Positions 36,358-44,480 of a DNA stretch of 64,000 bases are shown one piece after another. Source of the stretch: Flagellimonas amoyensis (lineage in GTDB: Bacteria > Bacteroidota > Bacteroidia > Flavobacteriales > Flavobacteriaceae); the NCBI RefSeq assembly GCF_003058265.1, contig NZ_QBUK01000003.1, positions 328,984-392,983 of the forward strand. The letters are read 5' to 3'. The position numbers were made by a program, and so were the translations under genes. Below the pieces are notes generated by a model. It searched no databases. It had not been told where the DNA came from and worked only from the letters and a program-made list of their open reading frames with translations. The first letter of the stretch is position 1. Each line of letters starts with the position of its first letter.

Positions 36358-36741
36358 ATGGATAAGAACATATGCATACGTTTGGAGGCGGATGCCAAAC
36401 AGATAATGGAATGCAGGGAAACTATGCAAAATTTGGAAAATTCCATGGACTCCCTTTCAGGGATAATGAATTTAATGGGCAATCCGGTTCGGCTTAAGAT
36501 TCTCTACCTTTTGAACCAAGAGCAACGCTTATGTGTCTGTGACCTTAGTGATATACTGGAAATGAATGTATCCGCAATTTCACAACATTTGCGCAAGCTC
36601 AAGGACAGAAATTTGATCACATCCCAAAAGGAAGGCCAGATGATCCATTATTCCTTGGTGACCGATCATTCGCCGTTACTTTTTCCAATTTTTGACCTGC
36701 TCGATAAAAAAGAACAAATAAAACCAGTAAACCATGAATAA
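36358..36741 (+). CDS. ArsR/SmtB-family metal-responsive repressor
   Basis: A 127-residue winged-helix repressor. GNPVRLKILYLLNQEQRLCVCDLSDILEMNVSAISQHLRKLKDRNLI is the DNA-binding core. The CVC pair at the start of the recognition region is the classic alpha3 thiol site for As(III), Cd, Pb or Hg, and N-terminal Cys residues (about 5 and 19) could add ligands. It overlaps merTP by 8 bases, so it probably controls mercury (or other soft metal) uptake and detoxification. The actual inducer is not determinable here. Confidence 0.92.
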   Translation: MDKNICIRLEADAKQIMECRETMQNLENSMDSLSGIMNLMGNPVRLKILYLLNQEQRLCVCDLSDILEMNVSAISQHLRKLKDRNLITSQKEGQMIHYSLVTDHSPLLFPIFDLLDKKEQIKPVNHE

Positions 36742-37336
36742 CAAGAAAACCTTAATGGGATCTTCCATTATTTTGGCCATGGCCACCTCCCTTTGTTGCA
36801 TAGGACCACTTTTGGCCATTGTGGCCGGAACATCTGGCCTGGCGTCCAATTTTAAGTTTTTGGAACCGTTCAGACCGTATTTGATCGGAATTACGGGTTT
36901 GGTTTTGGTAGTGGCGTGGTACCAACAGTTAAGGACAGTCGCCAAAAAGGAAATAGACTGTGCATGCGATACGGACGAAAAGCCGGCCTTTTGGAAGGGT
37001 AAAATTTGGTTGATGACCATCACGGTCTTTGCCTTAGCGATGCTTGCCTTTCCCTATTATGCCCAATCTTTGTACCCGAAACAGGAAGCCAAGGGTCAAA
37101 CGAACTTTTTTGCGAGCCAAGATGTCAAGGAAATCAATATTCCGGTCGTGGGAATGACATGCAGTGGGTGCGAGGCACATATTGAACACGAGGTCAATGG
37201 ACTTGATGGGATCATCATGGTCAAGGCAGATTACCAAAAAGCCAATGCACAGATAATGTACGATCCCGCCAAAACCACCAGGGATGCTATCGTGAACGCC
37301 ATTTTGAAAACCGGATACACCATAAAGGACCAGTGA
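36734..37336 (+). CDS. merTP: mercuric transport fusion protein MerTP
   Basis: A 200-residue membrane protein that fuses MerT and MerP. The N-terminal MerT part has three hydrophobic segments and the vicinal Cys pair CCIGP (21-22) in the first helix, and a cytoplasmic CAC pair near 76-78. The C-terminal part is an HMA domain with GMTCSGC (C143, C146). MerT/P moves Hg(II) into the cell for reduction, but no merA reductase gene is present in this window. It overlaps arsR upstream and is followed by the GDCCVxC-type gene. Confidence 0.92.
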   Translation: MNNKKTLMGSSIILAMATSLCCIGPLLAIVAGTSGLASNFKFLEPFRPYLIGITGLVLVVAWYQQLRTVAKKEIDCACDTDEKPAFWKGKIWLMTITVFALAMLAFPYYAQSLYPKQEAKGQTNFFASQDVKEINIPVVGMTCSGCEAHIEHEVNGLDGIIMVKADYQKANAQIMYDPAKTTRDAIVNAILKTGYTIKDQ

Positions 37337-37338
37337 TA

Positions 37339-37551
37339 ATGGATATCAATCTGTACTCTACAATTACCTGTCCGCATTGTGGCAATTCCAAAGAGGAAAA
37401 GATGCCTACGGATTCTTGTCAGTTCTTTTATGAATGTGAAAATTGCGGCTCCATTCTAAGGCCCAAAAATGGCGATTGTTGCGTGTATTGTTCCTTTGGT
37501 TCGGTGGCCTGTCCCCCCATTCAGGCAACATCCGGATGTTGTGGTACATGA
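37339..37551 (+). CDS. GDCCVxC-domain small cysteine-rich protein
   Basis: A 70-residue soluble protein with CPHCG near the start, CENCG in the middle, the diagnostic GDCCVYC and a terminal CCG. The family is found next to mer genes in many bacteria; its chemistry is not established to my knowledge, but a thiol carrier or metal-binding role fits. I chose the ATG of MDINLYST; a GTG two codons upstream overlaps the merTP stop. It ends the arsR-merTP operon. Confidence 0.88.
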   Translation: MDINLYSTITCPHCGNSKEEKMPTDSCQFFYECENCGSILRPKNGDCCVYCSFGSVACPPIQATSGCCGT

Positions 37552-37640
37552 CCAAGTGACCCTGAAAATTTGTAAAGCCTTGGTTTGAACCTAAGTATTT
37601 TTATCGAAAATCTTTTTATGTTGAATCAATATATTGTAAT

Positions 37641-37656
37641 ATTGCGATAAAATAAT
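37641..37656 (+). promoter_or_regulatory. ArsR operator candidate, copy 1
   Basis: ATTGCGATAAAATAAT lies 3 bases before the arsR ATG and overlaps a TAATATTG -7-like box (37637-37644). The same 16-base word with two changes lies before the next gene (38020-38035). Confidence 0.5.
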
Positions 37657-37659
37657 GAT

Positions 37660-37992
37660 ATGGGACTGGCAAAGACCGAAATATTTACCGAAAACCAGAA
37701 TGAGCTCGCCCTCATCGGTAAGGTATTTGCCCATCCCGCCCGGATTGCCATATTGCAGCACCTCTTCAAGGTCAAGGCCTGTGTCTGTGGTGACCTTGTG
37801 GACGAGATAGGACTGGCACAGCCTACGGTTTCACAACACTTGAAGGAACTCCGGAACATGGGACTCATCAAGGGCGATGTGGAGGGCACCAGTGTCTGTT
37901 ACTGTGTCAATGTGGCAAATTGGAACGAAATGAAGGATAAGTTCAAGGCATTCCTCGATCAGGGGATTGAACTGGACCAAGAGTGCTGTTAG
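37660..37992 (+). CDS. arsR: arsenic operon repressor, ArsR family
   Basis: A 110-residue ArsR/SmtB repressor: AHPARIAILQHLFKVKACVCGDLVDEIGLAQPTVSQHLKELRNMGLI, with the CVC thiol site in the alpha3 region and a further Cys pair at the very C-terminus (QECC). Downstream genes (ArsC, ACR3) make arsenite the likely inducer. The operator word at its own start is repeated before the following operon, so it probably represses both itself and that operon. Confidence 0.93.
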   Translation: MGLAKTEIFTENQNELALIGKVFAHPARIAILQHLFKVKACVCGDLVDEIGLAQPTVSQHLKELRNMGLIKGDVEGTSVCYCVNVANWNEMKDKFKAFLDQGIELDQECC

Positions 37993-38008
37993 TATTTTTT
38001 TGAACCCA

Positions 38009-38035
38009 TTAATCGTTTTATTGCGATTAACTAAT
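38009..38035 (+). promoter_or_regulatory. ArsR operator candidate, copy 2
   Basis: A perfect inverted repeat TTAATCG-N8-CGATTAA (38009-38030) merges into ATTGCGATTAACTAAT (38020-38035), which is nearly identical to the word at the arsR start. It stands 26 bases before the ATG of the arsenic operon. Confidence 0.55.
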
Positions 38036-38060
38036 AAACTGAAACCATAAAATAGAAACC

Positions 38061-38693
38061 ATGAAAACAAAAATGATCCTAACCATGGCACTGCTGCTGT
38101 TGTGCCTCCCATTGACCACACATTCCCAGGAACTGAGGGGAAAGATCCAACGCTCCGTAAAGGAACTGAAGACCGTTTTTCCCCAGATACCCAAAGAAAA
38201 GATCCAGCTTTTGGACCAACTCGCCGCCAGAATGGTGTCCAATATGGGGGAGACCCCTTATACCGTTGTATTTGTGGACCAGGACAATGACGATATGGGC
38301 CAATTGGCCATGATCTGGCTCAGGACGGGCCTTATGTACTACGGATTATATGACAGGTTCAAGGTGGAATCCGCTGGTCTGGATACCGCCAATGAGACCC
38401 TTCCCGGTCTGGCCCTGCTGAAGAACGATGGGTTCAGGGTCTCCAATGCGCAGGGCGAATCCCTGTTCACGTATTCGGTCCGCTATGGCTCCGATAGTTG
38501 GACCATCAACAGAAAGACCCTCGAATCCTTACATTTGGACGAGGACAGCAGTGTCAAGGTATATGTACAGGATGGGCTGACGGACCGAAATGCAGAGGTC
38601 CTTTTTGAAAACAAGGCCGTCATCGCGGGGGAAATGATCTATGTCGCCACCCAGGTCGATGCTATTATCAAAGCTAAAATGAACAATCCATGA
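38061..38693 (+). CDS. exported degenerate ArsC-like (LMW phosphatase fold) protein
   Basis: A 210-residue protein with a signal peptide (residues 1-22, ending THSQ). By eye it aligns almost without gaps to the ArsC encoded two genes downstream, also 210 residues: LLDQLAARM against ILDPLAGFI, FVDQDNDDMGQLAMIWL against FICTHNSRRSHLSQIWA, RFKVESAG against NVFCYSGG, and DGFRV against QGFQI. The CX5R phosphatase loop is lost: Cys is replaced by D73 and Arg by M79. It therefore cannot be an arsenate reductase of the usual mechanism; a periplasmic binding or sensing role is conceivable. It overlaps the next gene by 4 bases and opens the arsenic operon. Annotated relatives are, as far as I know, hypothetical. 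Confidence 0.8.
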   Translation: MKTKMILTMALLLLCLPLTTHSQELRGKIQRSVKELKTVFPQIPKEKIQLLDQLAARMVSNMGETPYTVVFVDQDNDDMGQLAMIWLRTGLMYYGLYDRFKVESAGLDTANETLPGLALLKNDGFRVSNAQGESLFTYSVRYGSDSWTINRKTLESLHLDEDSSVKVYVQDGLTDRNAEVLFENKAVIAGEMIYVATQVDAIIKAKMNNP

Positions 38694-39160
38694 AATTATC
38701 AGAAGTAAAAGAAGTACTGTCCCGATTGGAAACCCTTGGCTTCCAATTGCCCACCGGGGAAATGGTCCCCGGACATTTCCATGTCACCGAAGTGGGGAAG
38801 ATTCACAAACACTTTATAGACTGCGGGGGAACCGTGCGCCATGAGGAAGTGGTCAGTTTCCAACTGTGGGAGGCCAACGACTATGACCACAGGTTGCATC
38901 CCGAAAAGTTGGTTCATATCATCGAACTGTCCCAAAAGGTATTGGAAATAGAGGACTCACTGGAAGTCGAAGTGGAATACCAGGGCACCACTATCGGAAA
39001 ATATGGCCTTGCCTTTGATGAAGGGCATTTTCTGTTGACCACCAAGATGACCGACTGCCTTGCCAAGGACCAGTGTGGGGTCCCCGAAAAGAAACCAAAG
39101 GTAAGACTGTCCCAATTGAAAAGTGAGCCCTGCTGTTCCCCGGACGGCAATTGTTGCTAA
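38690..39160 (+). CDS. DUF6428 family protein in the arsenic operon
   Basis: A 156-residue cytoplasmic protein of unknown function. Conserved-looking features are GHFHVTEVGKIHKHFIDCGGTVR (paired His and a Cys, about 27-49), FQLWEANDYDHR, and a Cys-rich tail PCCSPDGNCC. I recognise it as DUF6428, which travels with ArsC and ACR3 in Bacteroidota. The tail resembles As(III)-binding CC motifs of arsenic chaperones, so a metallochaperone role is possible but only inferred. Its start overlaps the upstream stop (ATGA). Confidence 0.78.
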   Translation: MKLSEVKEVLSRLETLGFQLPTGEMVPGHFHVTEVGKIHKHFIDCGGTVRHEEVVSFQLWEANDYDHRLHPEKLVHIIELSQKVLEIEDSLEVEVEYQGTTIGKYGLAFDEGHFLLTTKMTDCLAKDQCGVPEKKPKVRLSQLKSEPCCSPDGNCC

Positions 39161-39176
39161 ATCTTAATTCTATATA

Positions 39177-39809
39177 ATGACTACGACCACAACTAGCCTG
39201 TTCCCTGAAATAGCGGGATTCATCACAACCTTGAAACTGGATGCCGTTTCCCCGGAGCGTAGGGAAATCCTTGATCCCCTTGCCGGGTTCATACAGTCGA
39301 AAGTTTCCGAAGATCAGGAAATACGCCTGAATTTCATTTGCACCCACAATTCCAGGAGGAGCCACCTGTCACAGATATGGGCACAGGCCATGGCTTTCCA
39401 TTTCAACATCAAGAACGTATTTTGCTATTCGGGGGGGACCGAAGCCACGGCCCTGTTCCCGATGGTGGCGGAAACCTTGGGGAAACAAGGGTTCCAGATC
39501 CAACAGCTTTCACAGGGACAAAATCCTGTCTATGCCATCAAATATGCGGAAAATGCCCATCCGGTGATCGGGTTCTCCAAGAAAATGGACGATGCCTTCA
39601 ACCCCAGTTCCGGCTTTGGGGCCATCATGACCTGTGATTCGGCCAATGAGGCCTGTCCCTTTGTGCCCGGTGCGGAAAAGCGCATCCCCATCACCTTTGA
39701 GGATCCCAAGGCCTTTGACAATACCCCGCAACAGGCCGAGAAATACCTTGAAAGGAGCATACAGATAGCAACGGAACTTTGGTATGTATTTTCACAGATC
39801 AAATCATAA
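39177..39809 (+). CDS. arsC: arsenate reductase of the LMW phosphatase family
   Basis: A 210-residue cytoplasmic enzyme with the CX5R phosphate loop C55-THNSR-R61 (FICTHNSRRSHLSQIW), and the MTCDSANEACPFVPG segment further on, which carries the Asp/Cys residues expected of thioredoxin-type ArsC. It would reduce arsenate to arsenite for export by ACR3. It is longer than classical ArsC (about 130-140) because of an N-terminal helical extension and a long C-terminal part. It lies 3 bases before the transporter gene. Confidence 0.9.
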   Translation: MTTTTTSLFPEIAGFITTLKLDAVSPERREILDPLAGFIQSKVSEDQEIRLNFICTHNSRRSHLSQIWAQAMAFHFNIKNVFCYSGGTEATALFPMVAETLGKQGFQIQQLSQGQNPVYAIKYAENAHPVIGFSKKMDDAFNPSSGFGAIMTCDSANEACPFVPGAEKRIPITFEDPKAFDNTPQQAEKYLERSIQIATELWYVFSQIKS

Positions 39810-39812
39810 CAC

Positions 39813-40859
39813 ATGGCAGTAAAAAAATTGAGCTTTTTGGACAGGAACCTTACCCTTTGGATCTTTATCGCCATGGCGGTAGGGGTCGGTATCGGTTACT
39901 TCTTCCCGTCCTTCCCCGACATCATCAATTCGTTCAACAGCGGCACCACTAACATCCCCATTGCCATAGGTCTCATCCTGATGATGTACCCACCTTTGGC
40001 AAAAGTGGATTATAAACTGTTGCCCAAGGTGTTCAAGAACACCAGGATCTTGACCATTTCCCTGGTGCTCAACTGGATCATCGGCCCCGTGTTGATGTTC
40101 GTCCTGGCCATCCTCTTTTTGAGGGACTATCCCGAGTATATGGTCGGATTGATATTGATAGGTTTGGCCCGTTGCATTGCCATGGTGCTGGTCTGGAATG
40201 ACCTGGCCGAGGGCAGTGCGGAATATGGTGCGGGACTGGTGGCCCTGAACAGTATCTTCCAAGTGTTTGCCTACAGTTTCTATGCGTGGATCTTTATCAC
40301 CGTTTTGCCCCCATATTTTGGCTTTGAAGGGGCCATTGTGGACATCTCCATAGGGACCATAGCGGAGAGTGTGGCCATTTATTTGGGCATCCCCTTCCTT
40401 ATGGGCATCCTTAGCCGAACGATATTGGTCCGGATCAAAGGGGAACAGTGGTATGCCCAAAAGTTTGTTCCCGCCATTTCTCCCATGACCTTGATCGCCC
40501 TGTTGTTCACCATTGTGATCATGTTCTCCCTCAAAGGGGAACTTATCGTGGAGATTCCCATGGACGTGGTGGTGATCGCCATACCCCTCTTGGTGTACTT
40601 TACCCTGATGTTCATCATTGGGTTCTTTTTCACCAAGGCGATGGGTGCCGAATATGACAAGACCGCTTCGGTGGCCTTTACAGCAGCCGGGAACAACTTT
40701 GAGCTCGCCATTGCCGTGGCCATTGCCGTCTTCGGACTGGATTCCGGCCAGGCCTTTGCAGGGGTCATCGGGCCCTTGGTGGAAGTTCCTGCCCTGATTC
40801 TGTTGGTAAGGGTCGCCTTTTGGTTGCGCAAAAAGTATTTTAAACCGCAAACCGCATAA
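39813..40859 (+). CDS. acr3: ACR3-family arsenite efflux transporter
   Basis: A 348-residue inner-membrane carrier with about ten hydrophobic segments. Family motifs are visible: [55 protein letters not shown] (with the conserved Cys required for As(III) transport), and [39 protein letters not shown]. It exports arsenite produced by ArsC. It sits between arsC and the metallophosphoesterase gene with 2-3 base gaps. Confidence 0.96.
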   Translation: MAVKKLSFLDRNLTLWIFIAMAVGVGIGYFFPSFPDIINSFNSGTTNIPIAIGLILMMYPPLAKVDYKLLPKVFKNTRILTISLVLNWIIGPVLMFVLAILFLRDYPEYMVGLILIGLARCIAMVLVWNDLAEGSAEYGAGLVALNSIFQVFAYSFYAWIFITVLPPYFGFEGAIVDISIGTIAESVAIYLGIPFLMGILSRTILVRIKGEQWYAQKFVPAISPMTLIALLFTIVIMFSLKGELIVEIPMDVVVIAIPLLVYFTLMFIIGFFFTKAMGAEYDKTASVAFTAAGNNFELAIAVAIAVFGLDSGQAFAGVIGPLVEVPALILLVRVAFWLRKKYFKPQTA

Positions 40860-40861
40860 GG

Positions 40862-41632
40862 ATGAAAATTGCACTCTTCTCGGACATCCACGCCAACCTT
40901 CCTGCCCTTGAGGCCTTTTTTGTGGATGTGGAAAAACATAGGCCGGACGCCATCTATTGCCTTGGGGACCTTGTGGGCTATAACATCTGGCCCAACGAGG
41001 TGGTCCATGAGATCAGAAAACGCCGGATACCCACCATTGCGGGCAACTATGATTTTGGCATCGGACGCAACAGTGATGATTGTGGCTGTGCCTACAAGAG
41101 CGATGAGGAAAAGGCGAACGGGGCAATTTCCATATCCTATACCAACTCCATTATGGGGGATGATGAAAGGGCCTACCTGAAAAACCTTCCATCCCATATC
41201 AATGTGGAGTTCAAAAGGAACGATGAAACAGTGAACCTACTCCTGGTGCATGGAAGCCCAAGACGAATCAACGAGTATCTTTTCGAGGACCGGAAGGAGA
41301 AGAGCCTGGTACGCATCCTGCGGGATGCAAATGCCGATATCCTCTGTTTTGGACATACACACCAACCCTATCACAAGGCCCTTTTGGATTATGATGGAGG
41401 CACCATATACCGCCATGCGATAAATATCGGATCCATCGGAAAGCCCAAGGATGGCGACAATAGGGGATGCTATGTGCTGTTGAACATGGATGGGAACTTC
41501 CGTAGGCCGGACAAGAATAGCATCCATGTGGAGTTTGTACGCTTCGAATATGATGTCGAAAAGGCGGCCAAAGCCGTTGAGGGCAGCATATTGCCCAACG
41601 CTTACGCTGGAGCATTGAGAAAGGCCCATTGA
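40862..41632 (+). CDS. metallophosphoesterase in the arsenic operon
   Basis: A 256-residue calcineurin-like phosphoesterase: SDIHANLPALEAF (DxH), CLGDLVGYNIWPNEV (GDxxG), AGNYDFG (GNxD form), LLVHGSP and FGHTHQPY (GHTH) give the full dinuclear metal site. It is the last gene of the operon, 2 bases after ACR3. Such enzymes accompany arsenic genes in several Bacteroidota; the substrate is unknown, perhaps arsenylated or phosphorylated small molecules. No signal peptide. Confidence 0.88.
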   Translation: MKIALFSDIHANLPALEAFFVDVEKHRPDAIYCLGDLVGYNIWPNEVVHEIRKRRIPTIAGNYDFGIGRNSDDCGCAYKSDEEKANGAISISYTNSIMGDDERAYLKNLPSHINVEFKRNDETVNLLLVHGSPRRINEYLFEDRKEKSLVRILRDANADILCFGHTHQPYHKALLDYDGGTIYRHAINIGSIGKPKDGDNRGCYVLLNMDGNFRRPDKNSIHVEFVRFEYDVEKAAKAVEGSILPNAYAGALRKAH

Positions 41633-41954
41633 TTATTTTTTAAGGCCTTAGTCTAAATATTTTCTTGTAAGACAATCCAAATCTGTGATGAATTTTGTAA
41701 GGAACAATGTAAGTACAAGAATATAACAGGCAACTTGGTGGAAATATTTTCCATTGTAAATCTACCCTTGATCAGCATTTAAGGGAATTGAAAACCATGG
41801 TCAGTTACAGGGAAATTTTACCACTACTAAAGCTTCATCCTTAATTGACAAAGGAAATAGGAAGAGTGAAAAATAAAAGTTTCACCAACCTCTTTGTATA
41901 CATATCCTGTGTAGGCTGGCACACCATTAAACCGAAAGCCATAAAAGCAAAGCC
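41633..41954. other. 322-base gene-free spacer
   Basis: An AT-rich spacer between the arsenic operon and the sigma factor gene. I see no open frame of note, no strong hairpin and no clear promoter match; a GTATACATA word near 41898-41906 is the only short palindrome I noticed. Confidence 0.5.
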
Positions 41955-42551
41955 ATGAAAAAGAAATGTTGCGATATTAATGAACAGATCGAAAGTTTCT
42001 ACAGTTATTTAAAATACTTTACCTTAAAAAAGGTTCGGGATGAAACCATTGCGGAAGATATTGTGCAAGAGGTAATGCTGAAACTGGTCGAGTCCTATCA
42101 AAAAAATAGGGAAATTGAAAACATCAAGGCCTGGCTGTTTCAAGTTGCCAGAAATACCATTTATGACCATTTCAAAAAGAGTGCCCCAATTGTTGAACTT
42201 AGTGATGTAAAGATACTTGAGGCAACTGAACCAACCAATCTGGAGCTATCCGTGTATGATCATATGATACCCATGATCCAGTTCCTTCCCAAAAAATATG
42301 CCGAGCCTTTACAATGGAGTGACATCGACAAACTATCCCAAAAAGATGTAGCTGAAAAGCTGAACTTGGGGTATTCGGCTGCAAAAATGCGGGTGCAAAG
42401 GGCAAGAACAAAGCTAAGGGAATTATTTGTGGAATGCTGTGATATCGTATATGATGCCAATGGCAACTTCGTCAATTGCTCTGTTAAGGAATCGTGTATC
42501 CCGTTAATAAACCACTTGGTTGATTTTCAGGCATCCACAAAGTACAAATAG
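41955..42551 (+). CDS. sigZ: SigZ-like ECF sigma factor with Cys-rich tail
   Basis: A 198-residue extracytoplasmic-function sigma factor. Region 2 is AEDIVQEVMLKLVESYQKNREIENIKAWLFQVARNTIYDHFKK (about 32-75) and region 4 is LSQKDVAEKLNLGYSAAKMRVQRARTKLRELF (about 125-156). A ~40-residue tail follows with Cys at ECCD, NCSV and SCIPL; two more Cys are at the N-terminus (KKKCCDI). No anti-sigma gene is adjacent. A metal- or thiol-sensing tail, as known in CorE-type sigma factors, is an inference. Confidence 0.87.
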   Translation: MKKKCCDINEQIESFYSYLKYFTLKKVRDETIAEDIVQEVMLKLVESYQKNREIENIKAWLFQVARNTIYDHFKKSAPIVELSDVKILEATEPTNLELSVYDHMIPMIQFLPKKYAEPLQWSDIDKLSQKDVAEKLNLGYSAAKMRVQRARTKLRELFVECCDIVYDANGNFVNCSVKESCIPLINHLVDFQASTKYK

Positions 42552-42636
42552 GTAGAATCATTTTTTTATTGAGAATTGTGTCTTTTGACACGCCATTTTA
42601 GACTACATAGTAAAGTTTATTTAAAATTACTGAACT

Positions 42637-42873
42637 ATGAGTACTGAAGTCAAAATTTTACATTCATCCTGCTGCGCCACTGCATCCCCCATAAGGGCAC
42701 AAATCGAAAAAATTGCCAGTGAAAACCATCTGGACGTAAACATCACCGAGTTTTCTGACCTCAAGGACACCATGCCCTACGGGGTCCTTACCTTTCCTGC
42801 ATTGGTCATTGACGGGAAGGTTTATGACTATAAAAAAGTCAGCAACGACAAGGTGTTATTAGCAATTCTTTAA
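42637..42873 (+). CDS. thioredoxin-fold small protein with vicinal Cys pair
   Basis: A 78-residue protein: KILHSSCCATASPIRAQIEKIA (Cys pair at 12-13 in place of CxxC), then MPYGVLTFPALVIDGKVYDYKKV with the cis-Pro TFPAL typical of thioredoxin folds. It belongs to the small redox-active/thioredoxin_3-like group usually encoded beside ArsP-type permeases. It may hand a metal(loid) or thiol adduct to the permease encoded 12 bases downstream. Confidence 0.85.
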   Translation: MSTEVKILHSSCCATASPIRAQIEKIASENHLDVNITEFSDLKDTMPYGVLTFPALVIDGKVYDYKKVSNDKVLLAIL

Positions 42874-42885
42874 AACGTTTTTAAG

Positions 42886-43860
42886 ATGGAAATCTTTACA
42901 AAACTGCTTACCCGACTGGCAGACTATGTTGTCCATGTCCTTTTGGGTATTCCTGATACGGATACATTCGGCTCAGCATTACACTATTTCATCATTGCCT
43001 TTGGCTCTATTTCCATTCTGGTTGTGCTGGTGACCTATGTAATGGGAGTGGTAACAAGCTATTTGCCCATGGAAAAAATCCGGGATTATTTGGAGAAACA
43101 CAAAAAATCAGGTCTTGGGAATGTTGTGGCCTCCTCTTTGGGTGCCTTGACACCTTTTTGCTCGTGTTCTTCCATTCCTTTGTTCGTGGGAATGATGCAG
43201 GTCAGGATCCCACTGGGAATTTCACTTTCCTTCCTCATAACCTCACCCTTGGTGAACGAAATCGCTATTGCCATTTTCTGGTTGGGCTATGGTTGGAAAG
43301 TTACAATAGTGTACCTACTTTCAGGAATCGTCTTGGGGGTGATCGGTGGAATTATCCTGGAAAAGATGGGTATGGCCAAATATGTGGCAGAATGGCTCAA
43401 GGACAATGAATGGAAAGCGCATTCGAGGGAAAAGGATAGCAGAAATTTGCTGAAACGATTTCCTGGAATTCATCGGGAGGCCATTCGGACCCTTAAAAAC
43501 CTTGTCCCCTATATTTTTATAGGAATTGCAATAGGGTCATTTATCCACGGCTATGTCCCCGAGTCATTTTTTGGCACCTATATTTCAAAATCCAACCCTT
43601 TTGCGATTCCCATTGCCGTATTGGTATCGATTCCATTGTACATTGATGCGGTTGGAATCCTGCCCATATTGGATTCGCTCGTTGACAAAGGGGTTCCGTT
43701 AGGGACGGCCATGGCCTTTATCATGGGTTCGATCGGACTTTCCATCCCCGAAGGCCTGCTGCTCCAAAAAGTGATGCAAAGGCAGTTGATCATTGCCTTC
43801 TTTTCAACTATTGCCATTGGAATGATCATTTCCGGTTATTTGTTCAACCTCCTTTTTTAA
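42886..43860 (+). CDS. ArsP-like permease (UPF0718/DUF318)
   Basis: A 324-residue membrane protein with about eight hydrophobic segments and the family signature SLGALTPFCSCSSIPLFVGM (FCSCS), mirrored by the second-half IPLYIDAVGILPILDSLVDKGVPLGTAMAFIMG. ArsP members export trivalent organoarsenicals; others have unknown substrates. It is tightly linked to the thioredoxin-fold gene and sits between two sigma factor genes. Metal(loid) export fits the neighbourhood, but the substrate is not proven. Confidence 0.87.
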   Translation: MEIFTKLLTRLADYVVHVLLGIPDTDTFGSALHYFIIAFGSISILVVLVTYVMGVVTSYLPMEKIRDYLEKHKKSGLGNVVASSLGALTPFCSCSSIPLFVGMMQVRIPLGISLSFLITSPLVNEIAIAIFWLGYGWKVTIVYLLSGIVLGVIGGIILEKMGMAKYVAEWLKDNEWKAHSREKDSRNLLKRFPGIHREAIRTLKNLVPYIFIGIAIGSFIHGYVPESFFGTYISKSNPFAIPIAVLVSIPLYIDAVGILPILDSLVDKGVPLGTAMAFIMGSIGLSIPEGLLLQKVMQRQLIIAFFSTIAIGMIISGYLFNLLF

Positions 43861-43872
43861 CAACCTATACTT

Positions 43873-44412
43873 ATGAAATGTGATATATTCAATATTTGGG
43901 AAGACCTTCGGACTGATTTAAGGAACTATGTGGGCAAGCGTGTTTACAATGAGCATGATGTTGATGATATAATGCAAACGATTCTTATCAAGGTCATAAC
44001 ATATTGTGAGAAAAAAAATGACGTAAGATATATAAAGGCTTGGTTATACAGGATTGCACAACATACAATTTTTGACTTTTACAAGAAGCCAAGAAAGACC
44101 ACACTTGTTGACCTGGAACAGTTGCACCTGTTTGTTCCGGATGAATATGATGAAAACGTCTTTGTTTGGCTCGATAAGTTTATAAATGGTCTCCCTATCG
44201 ACTATTCAACTCCCTTGAGACTTTCGGATATAGAAGGCCTTCCGCAGAAAAGTATTGCCGCGCATCTGGGCTTGACATTATCGGCAACAAAGTCAAGGAT
44301 CTTAAGGGCAAGGAAAAAGGTTAGGGCAAAGTTTGATGAATGTGGTGAAGTTGAATATTCTGAAAACCAAATGTGGAGATTTACCATTACAAAATCCTGT
44401 TGCCTATCATAA
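43873..44412 (+). CDS. second SigZ-like ECF sigma factor
   Basis: A 179-residue ECF sigma factor, paralogous to the one at 41.96 kb. Region 2 is HDVDDIMQTILIKVITYCEKKNDVRYIKAWLYRIAQHTIFDFYKK and region 4 is LPQKSIAAHLGLTLSATKSRILRARKKVRAKF. A short tail DECGEVEYSEN...TITKSCCLS again ends in Cys residues, matching the pattern of its paralogue (ECCDIVYDANG...VKESCIPL). It starts 12 bases after the permease gene. No anti-sigma gene is present. It may regulate this small block in response to thiol-reactive metals. Confidence 0.85.
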   Translation: MKCDIFNIWEDLRTDLRNYVGKRVYNEHDVDDIMQTILIKVITYCEKKNDVRYIKAWLYRIAQHTIFDFYKKPRKTTLVDLEQLHLFVPDEYDENVFVWLDKFINGLPIDYSTPLRLSDIEGLPQKSIAAHLGLTLSATKSRILRARKKVRAKFDECGEVEYSENQMWRFTITKSCCLS

Positions 44413-44480
44413 TTTTGTATAAACCTGCATCCTTTGTCCATTTTCCATGTCTTAGGGGTAAACTTTAATCTTAAAAACGT

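Noticed and set aside
39804..40874. 356-codon open frame on the minus strand
   Set aside because: It lies opposite ACR3; its His/Asp/Gly-rich, low-complexity reading is an artefact of the membrane protein codons.
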